The notes under the pieces: model-generated
Database searches by the model: none
Seen by the model: the letters and a program-made list of their open reading frames with translations, nothing else
What the model was told of the DNA's origin: nothing
Assembly: GCF_927798095.1 (NCBI RefSeq)
Contig: NZ_CAKMMF010000005.1
Location: forward strand, 186,001-250,000
Direction of reading: 5' to 3'
DNA: 64,000 nt
DNA from: Paenibacillus plantiphilus
Lineage (GTDB): Bacteria; Bacillota; Bacilli; Paenibacillales; Paenibacillaceae
In this document: positions 9,748 through 19,220 of the stretch, one piece after another
How positions within the stretch are numbered: position 1 is the first letter of the stretch
How the letters are laid out: each line of letters starts with the position of its first letter
Translations under genes and position numbers: made by a program

Positions 9748-10659
9748 TTACTTGACATTCAAAAAGGAAAAACGTTTGGCGACCTCGTAAATGTCAGCGC
9801 GCTGTGCATCGGTCAATTGCTGAATCGGCTTGCGAGGACTTCCAACCTCGAAGCCCTGCAGCCGCAGAATTTCCCGCTCGAACGCGATGAAATCATAGCG
9901 CAGCAGCTCCCGAATGACGCGGTTCACTTCATATTGAATGGTCCGTGCTTCCTCAAGCTTGCCTGCATGGAACAAGCGGTACAGCTCAGTGAAGGGAGCT
10001 GTCATGATGTTGTAGGTTGAACCGATTGCCCCGCATGCGCCCATCGTAAGTCCAGCGAGACAGATTTCGTCGGGACCATTGAATACGAGGAAGTCCTCAC
10101 CGCAGCTGTCCATGATTTGCTGCATCTCGAAGACGTTGGTGGAGGTGAATTTCAAACCGATAATGCCGTCGACCTGCGACAGCTCCTTGTAGAAGTCTAC
10201 CGATGCATTCGAGCCGGTCAGGCCCGGAATATGATACGCGATCAAAGGGATGTCAGCGGCTTCTACAATGTCGATGTAGTGGCGCATGACCTGTTCAGGT
10301 CCGTGCTTATAATAGAAAGGAGTGACCGCAGATACGGCAGCTGCACCAGCCGTGTGGGCATGGCGGGTTAATTGCACGGCGGTAGCCGTATCCATTGCGC
10401 CGACATGAGCGATGACAGGCACTTCATTCTTCACTTCATCGATGACGATCTCAAGCAGCTGCTGGCGCTCCTCCGTTGATTGGAGGAAGCCTTCACCGGT
10501 GCTGCCGCTCAGGTAGAAGCCTGCAGCGCCCTGCGAGATCAGATGACGAACGAGCTGCCGTGTAACGGAATCGCTGATTCCGCCGTCAGCTCCGTAAGGA
10601 GTAATAAGAGCAGGGATAATACCTTTGAATTGCTCGTAGTTGGAAGTTGTCTTGGTCAC
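9748..10659 (-). CDS. N-acetylneuraminate lyase-type aldolase (DapA/NanA superfamily)
   Basis: The 303-residue TIM-barrel class I aldolase belongs to the dihydrodipicolinate synthase/N-acetylneuraminate lyase superfamily. GSTGEG (52-57), Tyr142 in AYHIPG and the Schiff-base Lys170 in GLKFTS are all present. The HIPGLTG, GLKFTS and GSTYN blocks match the sialic-acid lyase branch better than DapA. The expected reaction is cleavage of a 2-keto-3-deoxy sugar acid to pyruvate and an aldose, in the cytoplasm. A YhcH protein and an ABC importer in the same run support this. No NanE, NanK or NagA/B genes are nearby, so another 2-keto acid sugar cannot be excluded. The start is GTG, with AGGAG upstream. 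Confidence 0.87.
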   Translation of the reverse strand: MTKTTSNYEQFKGIIPALITPYGADGGISDSVTRQLVRHLISQGAAGFYLSGSTGEGFLQSTEERQQLLEIVIDEVKNEVPVIAHVGAMDTATAVQLTRHAHTAGAAAVSAVTPFYYKHGPEQVMRHYIDIVEAADIPLIAYHIPGLTGSNASVDFYKELSQVDGIIGLKFTSTNVFEMQQIMDSCGEDFLVFNGPDEICLAGLTMGACGAIGSTYNIMTAPFTELYRLFHAGKLEEARTIQYEVNRVIRELLRYDFIAFEREILRLQGFEVGSPRKPIQQLTDAQRADIYEVAKRFSFLNVK

Positions 10660-10838
10660 AAGTATAGTCTCCTGTCATAGTGGAATAGCAAGCAAATAGC
10701 TCTGTAGATGCTGATCTAGACTGTTTAGAGGGCTCAAATGGACATTCTCAGCGAACGAACGGTATCTGCCCTCGTTTCTCAGCGATGGACTGCATCAGAC
10801 GACCGCCGAGAATAATAAACCGAACCGAAAAGCGAGTA

Positions 10839-11216
10839 CCTCGCGCCGCGCCCCACTTTTTCGTGCTGTAACACGCTATTTCCTTGTCTTACGGCTAAAG
10901 GCGAAGAGGATGCAGCGACAACTAGCCATCTGTAAGAGGTTTTATCAGTCTTACAACGCGCCGCACCCCGCTTTTTCGTGCTGTAACACGCTATTTCCGT
11001 CTTACGGCTAGAGGTGAAGAGGATGCAGCGACAACTAGCCATCTGTAAGAGGTTTTATCAGTCTTACAGCGCGCCGCGTCCCGCTTTTTCGTGCTGTAAC
11101 ACGCTATTTCCGTCTTACGGCTAAAGGAGAAGAGGATGCAGCGACATCTAGCCATCTGTAAGAGGTTTTATCAGTCTTACAGCGTGTCGCGCCTCTCTTT
11201 TCCGTGCTGTAACGCG
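10839..11216. repeat. Tandem array of about 113-bp hairpin repeats (locus A)
   Basis: The intergenic space between the second ABC permease and the aldolase gene contains a little over three tandem copies of a 113-115-bp unit. The string GTGCTGTAA recurs at 10863, 10978, 11091 and 11204. Each unit holds two small dyads: one ends CTGTAA...TTACGG, the other CTGTAAG...CTTACAG, separated by GC-rich spacers. A related array with the same 113-bp period is at 58246-58475. No conserved reading frame runs through the units. The array may affect transcript stability or read-through inside the sugar operon. Confidence 0.88.
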
Positions 11217-11237
11217 GCAGGCAATCGGCAACATTGG

Positions 11238-12077
11238 CTAGCCTTTAATGCCGCCGGCTGTCAGACCTTCAATAAGCAGCTTCTGAATGAAGGCGAATAT
11301 GATGACGATCGGAAGGATGACGATGACGCCGCTGGCGAGAATGCCGCCCCAGTTCGCCGCACCCATACTTTCCATCACCTCGGCAATGCCGACCTGTACG
11401 GTTTTGGCCGCCAGAGAGTTGGTCAGGATCAGGGAGTATTGATAGTCGTTCCAACCGAGAATGAACGAATACAGGCTGATGGATACGAGGCCGGGAAGAG
11501 CCATCGGAACCATGATCTTGAACAGCGTCTTCAGCTTGGTGGAGCCATCCATATAGGCGGCCTCTTCAAGCTCCTTCGGAACGGTTTTGAAGAATCCGCT
11601 CATTATCCAGACACCGACCGGAATGGTCATTGTATTGTAGATAAGAACGAGCACGGTCTTCGTATTGAGCAGGGAGAAGGTGGAGGCCAGCTCGTACCAT
11701 GGAATCATGATCAAGGGACCTTGAATCATCTGGGCCAATACGAACAAGATAATGACAAGCTTGATGCCCGGCACTTGGAAGCGCGCAAGGCCGTAGCCGC
11801 TCAGACAAGCGATCAGGCCCGTGCATAAAGCGGTAAGCGTACAGACGATAATGGAGTTGGTAAGCAGTTTGCCGATATTCATTCCCTGCTCGCCCAGCGC
11901 CCAGGTATAATGCTCCAGTGTGAAATTTTCAATCCACCACGAAGGCGTTGAGGCAAACATTTCCTCCGTGCTCTTGAAGGTTGTATCGACCAACCAGAGG
12001 AACGGGAAGAGTGTGCACACCATCAGAACTAGCAGACTCATATATTTGAGTGTGCGATACGAAAGTGTCTCCTTCAT
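11238..12077 (-). CDS. Carbohydrate ABC transporter permease, MalG type
   Basis: The 279-residue inner-membrane subunit has six predicted membrane segments and the EAA loop (EEAAYMDGSTKLKTLFKI, about two-thirds along) that docks the ATPase. It is the second permease of a CUT1-type sugar importer, and the C-terminal QKLLIEGLTAGGIKG tail is typical of MalG-like subunits. It follows the first permease by 12 bases and shares its transcript. No ATPase gene is present, as is common for CUT1 systems in Bacillales, which use a shared MsmX-type ATPase encoded elsewhere. Confidence 0.92.
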   Translation of the reverse strand: MKETLSYRTLKYMSLLVLMVCTLFPFLWLVDTTFKSTEEMFASTPSWWIENFTLEHYTWALGEQGMNIGKLLTNSIIVCTLTALCTGLIACLSGYGLARFQVPGIKLVIILFVLAQMIQGPLIMIPWYELASTFSLLNTKTVLVLIYNTMTIPVGVWIMSGFFKTVPKELEEAAYMDGSTKLKTLFKIMVPMALPGLVSISLYSFILGWNDYQYSLILTNSLAAKTVQVGIAEVMESMGAANWGGILASGVIVILPIVIIFAFIQKLLIEGLTAGGIKG

Positions 12078-12089
12078 AACATCACCCTT

Positions 12090-12977
12090 CTAATCATTTT
12101 CCTTGCCGAATAGTTTCGCATAGATGCCTACAATGAGAAGGACGAATACCATCGATAGCGTCGCGATAGCCGAGCCTTTGCCAAGATCGTAATAAACGAA
12201 CGCATTCGTATATACATAAGTCGGCAGGATACTGGTTTCAAAGCCTGGTCCGCCATTGGTGAGTGCCCATATCATTTCGAACTTCGTCCAAGAGGATACG
12301 ATAGCGACCATTCCTGTTACGTACATGATCGGCTTCAGCAGCGGCAGTGTAATTCTGGTGAATCGCTGCCAGGCTGTCGCGCCGTCCACTTGAGCGGCTT
12401 CCATCATTTCCTTCGAAATGCCGGTCAACCCTGACAGCAGCATCAGTGCAATGTAAGGGAAGCCCTTCCATACGGAAGTGAGCAGAAGAGCAGGCCAGAC
12501 CCAGAAGTCGTCTCCAAGCCATACGATATTTTCCTGAATAATGTTCAATGCGCTAAGGTAGTAATTGGCTAATCCGTTATGTCCGTCATAGATCCATTTC
12601 CATACAATTCCGATAATGACCACAGGCGCAACCCATGGCACCATCATCAGTCCGCGCCACAGTCCGCGGGAACGCAGCTTGGCGCTCAAGATAAGAGCGG
12701 CTGGAATAGCGACCGCGAATTGGAACAACGTTGAACCAAGCACCCAGACGACACTGTTCCACATAATCTTCCAGAACTTATCGTCCTCGGTAATGAGAAA
12801 TTTGTAGTTGTCGAGTCCGATGAAGGACATACCCTTATTCGCAATCAGGGAATAATCATACAAACTGAGCCGAATCGTCTCGAACAACGGGTAGAACTGG
12901 AATGCGACCAAATAAATAACTGCGGGGGCAAGCAGCAGATAGCCGAAGCCGTGTAATCTAATAAATTTACGGGTCAT
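12090..12977 (-). CDS. Carbohydrate ABC transporter permease, MalF type
   Basis: This 295-residue membrane permease is the partner of the MalG-type subunit just downstream. It has six predicted membrane helices and an EAA motif (EAAQVDGATAWQRFTRI). The start was set at ATG 12977 (MTRKFIRLHG), ten bases after GAGGAG; GTG codons further upstream lie within that ribosome binding site. It lies about 100 bases from the binding-protein gene, as in the usual binding protein-permease-permease order. Confidence 0.92.
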   Translation of the reverse strand: MTRKFIRLHGFGYLLLAPAVIYLVAFQFYPLFETIRLSLYDYSLIANKGMSFIGLDNYKFLITEDDKFWKIMWNSVVWVLGSTLFQFAVAIPAALILSAKLRSRGLWRGLMMVPWVAPVVIIGIVWKWIYDGHNGLANYYLSALNIIQENIVWLGDDFWVWPALLLTSVWKGFPYIALMLLSGLTGISKEMMEAAQVDGATAWQRFTRITLPLLKPIMYVTGMVAIVSSWTKFEMIWALTNGGPGFETSILPTYVYTNAFVYYDLGKGSAIATLSMVFVLLIVGIYAKLFGKEND

Positions 12978-13076
12978 GATGTTCACTCTCCTCACCCAGA
13001 CAGCTTACATTGAGATAGAAAAGGGGACTCATGATTATAGGAGCCGTCTGAGTCCCCGGGTTAACTAACAACCTGC

Positions 13077-14453
13077 TTATTTGGCGTACTTCGCTTTAAC
13101 TTGATCGACACCTTTAATAATAGCGGCATAGGTTTCTTCTGGATCAGACTTGCCAGTCAGCATCTTCACCATGTTCTCCTGAACAATCGTCTCCATTTCC
13201 GGCTGGCCGACAATCTTGTCCATCGGCACACCGGAGCTTGCAACGAGTCCCATGAAATCCTCGATAATGCGCTTGTGTCCGTCGATCGCTTTCGGGTATA
13301 CGCTCTCAGCCTTCTTGATGACATCCTCCAGGCTTGTTTCCTTCTTGGCGGTAATGTTGAGGATGGCGGCTTGCGTGCTGTTGAATTCAGGCGACAATAG
13401 CTCTTGCACCAATCTCCACGCGACTTCCTTGTTCTTGCTGCCCTTGTAGATACCGAAGCCGGAGTTGGCGACAGGCGTCTGAATCTTCGTGCCTGATGGT
13501 CCCTTCGGATACGGAATCGCACGGGAAACATTGATGATTTCCGGATTGATGCTGTACACATTGGAGGAGAAGAACGTTCCTGCTGGAATCATCCCAACCT
13601 CGCCGTTGCTGTAAGCTCTGAACATTTCAGGATAACCCCAGGTTAGATGCGCTTTAGGCTGGTAAGCCTCCAAATTTTTGAAGTGCGTAAGCAGCTCAAT
13701 GTATTTGGATTTGCTCCCTTCCGAGGTGTCGGAGATCAATACATCGTTGCTGTAGCCTGCTGTGAAAGGCACGCGGAAAGCAAATCGCGCCACGCCCAGC
13801 GGATAACCGAAGCCATATTTGCCGTCCTTGGTCATCAATTGAGCGGCTTTCTCTACATCAGCCCATGTTTGCAGTTCTTCAAGCTTCATGCCCACATCAT
13901 TGAGCATCTTCTCATTGACCATCAGGTTGAATGCGTTTGCAGTTGCTGGAACCGCATAGATGCCGTTGTCTACCGTCGAATAATCCAGCGTTCCGGGAAG
14001 GAAATCGTCCTTCTTCACCGTGGAATCCGCCCGTTCCATGAACGGAGCCAGATCTTCAAGGCCATCCATCTGAACGAAATTCGTAACGTCCTGCGTCGTT
14101 GCAATATCCGGGACATCGCCCGTGTTGATCATAACCGAGATTTTCTTCTCCATGTCTGCCCATGACAGATACATGAATTCGATATTTACATTGGGGTATT
14201 TCTCTTTCATTGCGTCCTTGAAGGTTTCAGCGAACAGCTTCTCGGATTCAGACGTGCCCGGATAAACGAAGCGAATGTCGGCCTTGACCGTCTTCCAATC
14301 GATCTCTTCGCCGGATTTGTTATCCGTCGTGTTGGCCGGGCTCTTGTCGCCAGCATTATTGGCGGCGTTATTGCTGCCGCATGCTGCCAGTACCAAACTG
14401 AATACCATGGTCAAGCCAATCAACAGAACCAAGCTTTTTTTATAAGGCTTCAT
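13077..14453 (-). CDS. Sugar ABC transporter substrate-binding lipoprotein
   Basis: The 458-residue precursor has a lipoprotein signal peptide ending LAAC (Cys25), then a short low-complexity Asn/Ala linker and a type II periplasmic-binding-protein fold typical of family 1 extracellular solute-binding proteins. It should capture the sugar at the outer membrane face and deliver it to the two permeases encoded next. It is divergent from the YesM/YesN sensor genes, which probably control it. The ATG follows AGGGGGT at eight bases. The ligand is not readable from the sequence; the downstream lyase-type aldolase points to a sialic-acid-like or other keto-sugar-acid conjugate. Confidence 0.93.
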   Translation of the reverse strand: MKPYKKSLVLLIGLTMVFSLVLAACGSNNAANNAGDKSPANTTDNKSGEEIDWKTVKADIRFVYPGTSESEKLFAETFKDAMKEKYPNVNIEFMYLSWADMEKKISVMINTGDVPDIATTQDVTNFVQMDGLEDLAPFMERADSTVKKDDFLPGTLDYSTVDNGIYAVPATANAFNLMVNEKMLNDVGMKLEELQTWADVEKAAQLMTKDGKYGFGYPLGVARFAFRVPFTAGYSNDVLISDTSEGSKSKYIELLTHFKNLEAYQPKAHLTWGYPEMFRAYSNGEVGMIPAGTFFSSNVYSINPEIINVSRAIPYPKGPSGTKIQTPVANSGFGIYKGSKNKEVAWRLVQELLSPEFNSTQAAILNITAKKETSLEDVIKKAESVYPKAIDGHKRIIEDFMGLVASSGVPMDKIVGQPEMETIVQENMVKMLTGKSDPEETYAAIIKGVDQVKAKYAK

Positions 14454-14498
14454 GCTAGTACCCCCTAGTTGATTTTGGTGGAGCGCCTTGCACCTTTA

Positions 14499-14527
14499 TT
14501 GTATGTTCTCCGGCAAATGTCCCACAA
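14499..14527 (-). promoter_or_regulatory. Candidate promoter of the sugar ABC operon
   Basis: On the minus strand TTGTGG and TACAAT are separated by 18 bp, 45 bases before the binding-protein ATG. The -35 lies inside a short TGTC...GACA dyad that could be a response-regulator site. Confidence 0.45.
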
Positions 14528-14651
14528 TGAGACAACCTCAAGATATGGTGGACATATTCTAGAACTCGTGAGCTTGTCCGCTTTAACGATTGTATCACCG
14601 CTTTGTTTTTGTTACGCTTCTTTTCAATAGAACCTTTGGGGAGGTAGAGAA

Positions 14652-16454
14652 ATGCACCTATTCCGCAAGCTGCAAACGAAGATTTTTCTCTACTTCATTC
14701 TCGTCGTGCTTATTCCGCTCATCAGCATCGGGACCTTCTCCTACTTCACATCGACCGATCTGCTGGAGAAGCAGGTCGTTGATCACGGGACTCAGACGAT
14801 TGGATTGATTGAGAACAATATTAAGCTGATGCTCGACGATGTGCAGGACATCTCATCCTATATTATGAACAATGAGACCTTTCAGAATTTACTGAACCAG
14901 CCGAAGCCGGACTCCTACAATCAGGCCCAGCAGACGATGTTCGCCTACTTGTCGAATTTGAAGATTGCCAAGAAATATATTTCCTTCATCATCGTATATG
15001 GTGAGAACGGCTTTCTGTTCCGCGATTTCAACGAGTTCTATAGGGAAGTCATTCCCTATGAGCAGTTGAAGGATACGCCGACCTATATCTCGACTGCGGC
15101 CAAAGAGGGCGAAGCCAACTGGATGTTCTCCAGTGATCCGCTCTTCCCTTACTTGCAGCAATATAATGAAACGATGATCGGACGCCGCATTACGAATGTC
15201 TATGACCCCGATCAGAAGCTGGGCATGCTGTTCATGGGGATTAGCCGCGATGCTATGCTGGACTCCATTAAGGATATTAGAATCAATAGCTCCACACATC
15301 TTCTTTTAATTGATGATAACTATAATCTTGTCGCCAGCAATCAGAGCAATCGGGATGTTCAATATTATCGGGAAGGGGATCTGGCGTTCAAAAAAGGGCT
15401 GCTGGGGCTGGACGAAACGTCGCTGCTTCATGTGAATGGAACCGATTATTACGTCTCGACCGCCAAGGTGGAGCCTTACGATTGGAATGTCGTGAGTCTT
15501 ACGCCTGTGAAGGAAATCCGTGTTCAGCATCAGGTTCTGCTGCGGTTCACATTGATCGCATCGGTGTCCCTCCTGCTCATTGTAGGCTTGATCTCCATGT
15601 TCCTGTCGCGCAGCATCACATCGCCGATCCAGAAGCTGCTGCGTTCGATGAACAACTTCAAGCGGGGCGACTTCAATCAGAAGGTTCCTGTAGAGTCCAA
15701 GGATGAGGTCGGGCTGCTGACGCAAAAATATAACGGGATGGTCGCGGATTTGAACGAGCTGATCCAGAAGGTGTATATTAGCCAGACGAATCAGAAGATG
15801 ATTGAGCTCAAGACGCTGCAGGCGCAGATCGAGCCTCATTTTCTCTATAATACGCTGGATTATATTTTCCTCAATTCCAAGATCAATGGGGATAACGATA
15901 CCGCCGAGGTCGTTCGGTCGCTAAGTGAGCTGTTCCGGATATCGCTCAATCGAGGCAATGATTACTACAAGCTGGAAAATGAGATTAACCAGATCAAAGC
16001 CTATGTGCGTATTCAGCATGCCCGCTTTCCAGACCGCTTCCGGGTAGAGTATGACATTGATCCTGCAGTTGAGCCGTATTTGACGACCAAATTGCTGCTG
16101 CAGCCGATCGTGGAGAATGCGATCATTCATGCCTTTGATCATAGAAGCGGGCAGGAGGGCGTTCTTCGCATTACTGGCAAGAAGACAGAGGAGCATATTG
16201 TGTTCACTGTGACGGACAACGGCAGAGGGATGACGGCGGAGCAGATCGCCGGGCTGCTGGTCGTATCGCCGCAGGGCAGCGGCGGCTACGGGATCAAGAA
16301 TGTCAATGAACGGCTGACGATGCTGTTCGGTGAGGAATACAGGCTGCGAATTGCAAGCATCCCGGGCAAGGGGACGGAGGTTACCGTCTTCCTGCCGATT
16401 ATCCAATATGAAGAAGAATGGGTGAGGCTGTATGAAAGTCATGGTCATCGATGA
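14652..16454 (+). CDS. YesM-type sensor histidine kinase
   Basis: The 600-residue membrane kinase has a membrane helix at about 10-35, a large extracellular sensor of the Cache type, a second helix at about 296-322, a HAMP linker, a His_kinase domain with the phospho-acceptor His396 in QIEPHFLYNTLDY, and a GHKL ATPase with LLLQPIVENAI and a DNGRGM box. This LytS/YesM class typically senses sugars or oligosaccharides outside the cell. GGGGAGG lies eight bases before the ATG. Its stop overlaps the response regulator start by 23 bases, so the two are co-translated. The divergent ABC operon is the likely target. Confidence 0.94.
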   Translation: MHLFRKLQTKIFLYFILVVLIPLISIGTFSYFTSTDLLEKQVVDHGTQTIGLIENNIKLMLDDVQDISSYIMNNETFQNLLNQPKPDSYNQAQQTMFAYLSNLKIAKKYISFIIVYGENGFLFRDFNEFYREVIPYEQLKDTPTYISTAAKEGEANWMFSSDPLFPYLQQYNETMIGRRITNVYDPDQKLGMLFMGISRDAMLDSIKDIRINSSTHLLLIDDNYNLVASNQSNRDVQYYREGDLAFKKGLLGLDETSLLHVNGTDYYVSTAKVEPYDWNVVSLTPVKEIRVQHQVLLRFTLIASVSLLLIVGLISMFLSRSITSPIQKLLRSMNNFKRGDFNQKVPVESKDEVGLLTQKYNGMVADLNELIQKVYISQTNQKMIELKTLQAQIEPHFLYNTLDYIFLNSKINGDNDTAEVVRSLSELFRISLNRGNDYYKLENEINQIKAYVRIQHARFPDRFRVEYDIDPAVEPYLTTKLLLQPIVENAIIHAFDHRSGQEGVLRITGKKTEEHIVFTVTDNGRGMTAEQIAGLLVVSPQGSGGYGIKNVNERLTMLFGEEYRLRIASIPGKGTEVTVFLPIIQYEEEWVRLYESHGHR

Positions 16455-18027
16455 TGAACCCATCGTGCGCAAAGGATTGCAGAAGCTGATCGCTTGGGAG
16501 CAATATGGTTTTCAGTGGCTTGGGACGGCCGAGAATGGCGAGGAAGCACTGGAGCTTATTGAGGCGAAGCATCCTGATCTCATCATAGTGGATTGCAAGA
16601 TGCCTTATATGGACGGCTTGCAGCTGCTTAGTGAAGTGAATGAGCGCGGCATTCCGCTCAAGTCCATCATTCTCAGCGGCTATGACGAGTTTATGTATGC
16701 CCAGCAAGCTCTGCAATTGGGCGCTTCCGATTACTTGCTGAAGCCGCCTGATTTGGAGCGGTTTCTGGAGGTAATTCTGCGGGTCAAAGGGGAGTGGGAG
16801 GCTGAGAATCGGCTGAAGCAGCAGCTCAAGGACAATCATCCTGTTATGGTCGAGCGTTTCCTGCTGAGCTTAATGGATGGGGTCAGACAAAGCGCGGAGA
16901 GCTTTCGGGAGAAGATTGACTATTTGAAGCTGCCGATTGATTCAGGGCCCTTCCGCATGTGCAGGCTGGAGATCGAGGATGAGACGGGACAGCTGGACCG
17001 TTATACGATAGAGGATCAGCAGCTCATCGGGTTTGCGGTCGTGAACATCATTGGCGAAACATTCCAGGAATGGCCGTCCAAGGTGTTCTTCCAGGAGGGG
17101 AACCGCCGTTTTATTATACTGTTCAACATGGAGGGTGACGAGCAGGTTCCGATGCTCCACCAGCTGTTGATGAAGCTGATCGATAATTTGAAGGCGACCT
17201 TGAAGCTTGCGTCGACAATCGGTGTGTCGCGGCATTTCGCCAGCGTTATCAATGAATGCAAGCCAGCGTATGAGGCTGCTAATATTGCGCTGCAATACAA
17301 GTATTATACAGGCGCGAATAAAGTGATCTTCCTCGATGACATGGAGGAGGAGCAAGAGGGTGTCGTTGCTGCCCCTAAGGAAAGAGCGCTGCTGCATGAA
17401 GAGGAGCTGCTCATGTCCATCCGGGTATGCAATGAGAGCGGGCTGGATTGCTGGATAGCATCGTTTATCCTGCTGCTGAAGGAGCAAGGCTATTCCAGCC
17501 ATGAGACGAAGACGTTAAGCCTCCAGCAGATGATTGCGGTCACGCATACGATGATCGAGATGCATCCGCAGCTACAGCTGGACGAGCTGTTGACGGCGGG
17601 AGACATTGAGCAGATTTTCCAGGCGCATACATTGGATGAATTGGCACAGCTGCTGCGCCAGTTTCTGTTCAAGCTGCTGACACTTACGCAGAACCTGCGC
17701 AAATCCGGCAAGAATGCGGTTATTGAACGGGCGAAGGCATTCATTCAGACCCAATATGGAAGCAATATTACGCTGGAGACGATTGCAGCAGAGGTATTCC
17801 TGTCGCCCGTCTATCTCAGCTTCCTGTTCAAGCAGGTCGAAGCGATGAATATTACCGATTATATTGCCAATATTCGTATCGAGAATGCCAAGCGCCTGCT
17901 CAAGACGACTAGCAGCAAAACCTACGAGATCGCCAATTTGGTGGGCTATCAGGATGACAAATATTTCAGTCGGATATTCAAGAAGAAGGTAGGGATCACA
18001 CCTACAGAATACCGTAATCAAATGTAG
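16432..18027 (+). CDS. YesN-type AraC-family response regulator
   Basis: The 531-residue protein has an N-terminal receiver domain with the acidic pocket Asp7/Asp8, phospho-acceptor Asp54 in IVDCKMP, and Lys104 in LLKPPD. A long middle region follows, then a C-terminal AraC-type double HTH from about residue 425 ending GITPTEYRNQM. Phosphorylation by the overlapping YesM kinase should switch on the divergent sugar ABC operon. The start codon lies inside the kinase gene. Confidence 0.94.
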   Translation: MKVMVIDDEPIVRKGLQKLIAWEQYGFQWLGTAENGEEALELIEAKHPDLIIVDCKMPYMDGLQLLSEVNERGIPLKSIILSGYDEFMYAQQALQLGASDYLLKPPDLERFLEVILRVKGEWEAENRLKQQLKDNHPVMVERFLLSLMDGVRQSAESFREKIDYLKLPIDSGPFRMCRLEIEDETGQLDRYTIEDQQLIGFAVVNIIGETFQEWPSKVFFQEGNRRFIILFNMEGDEQVPMLHQLLMKLIDNLKATLKLASTIGVSRHFASVINECKPAYEAANIALQYKYYTGANKVIFLDDMEEEQEGVVAAPKERALLHEEELLMSIRVCNESGLDCWIASFILLLKEQGYSSHETKTLSLQQMIAVTHTMIEMHPQLQLDELLTAGDIEQIFQAHTLDELAQLLRQFLFKLLTLTQNLRKSGKNAVIERAKAFIQTQYGSNITLETIAAEVFLSPVYLSFLFKQVEAMNITDYIANIRIENAKRLLKTTSSKTYEIANLVGYQDDKYFSRIFKKKVGITPTEYRNQM

Positions 18028-18055
18028 ATCGGCTGATGGATGGCGCGGCGGATTA

Positions 18056-19174
18056 TTAGCCGAAGGCCTGGATGAGCTGGATATCATGACTTTCGGCATC
18101 AGTGGCTGCGAACCGCAGCAGCCGCTCGCCCTCCTCCTGCAATGCGACACGATCCTGCCGAGCGAGCGGCTCGAACAATTCAATTGTCAGGACAGCAGCA
18201 CTTCGCTGGCGCTCGATCTTCCAAATGCCGCGGACGTAGCCGTCGATGAGAACGGCTGCCCGAATAATGCCGTTTCTGGTGAATACCCGGGGGCGGTAAT
18301 GATCTGCCATAATGCGGGTCCGATCCCCGTAAGACAGGAGCATATTGTCGAATTCGCCGAGGAAGCGGGGAGGAGCAGGAATGTCAGGGTCCGGCAGCGG
18401 AGCATCCGGCAAATCCAGCAGCTCATTCTCGTTCTCGTCCTTGAAGGAGCGCAATTGCTGCAGCTGCAGCAAACGGTCCACGGCTTCACGCAGCCGAGTC
18501 AGCCCCGACCATACTTGCATATCCTTGACCGTTGCCGGGCCGAATGCGCCGAGATAACGCAAAATCAGCTTATCCACCGTATAGCCGTCCTCAAGCGGCT
18601 GGCCGAGCCATGCTTCTGACGAGGTGTGCACGGCCTGACCGCTTACCCCCCACAGCCCACGAGGCGGAACCTGTACCAGCGGCACTTCTGTGCGGACGAC
18701 TCCGGCGAGAGCCTCCGTGCTGCAATTCGTCCACTGCTTCTGAAGAAGCGTGCCCAGCTCGTTGTATGTGCGCGGGTATTCCTCCACCAATGCGCGTCCG
18801 GCTTCCGCGATCGCTTGAACATCCAGTCCGGCAAGTTGCTTGCCGTAAGCGCCATTCAGCGCGCGTGTCTGAACTGCATGCAGCAGCGGACGCAGAGAGA
18901 GGCAATCGCTGGCAGTAACGAGATGGATCGTAGAACGCATAAGCGCGATGCGAACGGCCTGCCGATCGATGATCAGCTCAGCCAGTTCATCCTGACTGAA
19001 GTCTGTTAGCCGGCTCCAGAGAGCGAAATATGGCGGGTTCGGCGTCTGCGACTGTATACCGACAAGCCGCTCTATGAGTTCCAGAGCAGTTAAGCTGGAA
19101 CGCCGCAGCAGACACTGCCGTTCGAGCAAAGCGCGGTTTAGAGCGCGGGAACGTAGCACCTTTTCGATGGGCAA
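18056..19174 (-). CDS. Winged-helix DNA-binding protein (AlkZ/HTH_42 family)
   Basis: This 372-residue protein matches the winged-helix family that includes DNA-repair glycosylases such as AlkZ/YcaQ. Typical blocks are LNRALLERQ at the front, LVGIQSQTPNPPY, an MRSTIHLV segment and VLIDGYVRGIW near the end. The family unhooks or recognises alkylated DNA in some members; activity here is not proven by motif. The start is a TTG at 19174 preceded by GGAGG at seven bases. Longer upstream frames exist, but the ATG at 19213 falls within the promoter -10 region, so it cannot be the normal start. Confidence 0.8.
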   Translation of the reverse strand: MPIEKVLRSRALNRALLERQCLLRRSSLTALELIERLVGIQSQTPNPPYFALWSRLTDFSQDELAELIIDRQAVRIALMRSTIHLVTASDCLSLRPLLHAVQTRALNGAYGKQLAGLDVQAIAEAGRALVEEYPRTYNELGTLLQKQWTNCSTEALAGVVRTEVPLVQVPPRGLWGVSGQAVHTSSEAWLGQPLEDGYTVDKLILRYLGAFGPATVKDMQVWSGLTRLREAVDRLLQLQQLRSFKDENENELLDLPDAPLPDPDIPAPPRFLGEFDNMLLSYGDRTRIMADHYRPRVFTRNGIIRAAVLIDGYVRGIWKIERQRSAAVLTIELFEPLARQDRVALQEEGERLLRFAATDAESHDIQLIQAFG

Positions 19175-19211
19175 AGGAATTCCTCCGTCTATATATTTCT
19201 TTTCTTCCTCC

Positions 19212-19220
19212 ATTATAGCA
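19212..19220 (-). promoter_or_regulatory. Extended -10 promoter of the winged-helix gene
   Basis: On the minus strand TGCTATAATGG occurs 38 bases before the TTG start. Just upstream, CTGAC...GTCAG forms a 17-base dyad that might be an operator. Confidence 0.6.

Noticed and set aside
10779-11042. 87-codon minus-strand frame in repeat array A
   Set aside because: It consists of repeat units and has no ribosome binding site.
10680-11216. CRISPR array
   Set aside because: The repeat units are about 113 bp and contiguous; there are no short repeats with unique spacers and no cas genes.
11136-11828. 230-codon plus-strand frame
   Set aside because: It is antisense to the MalG-type permease and begins in the repeat array.
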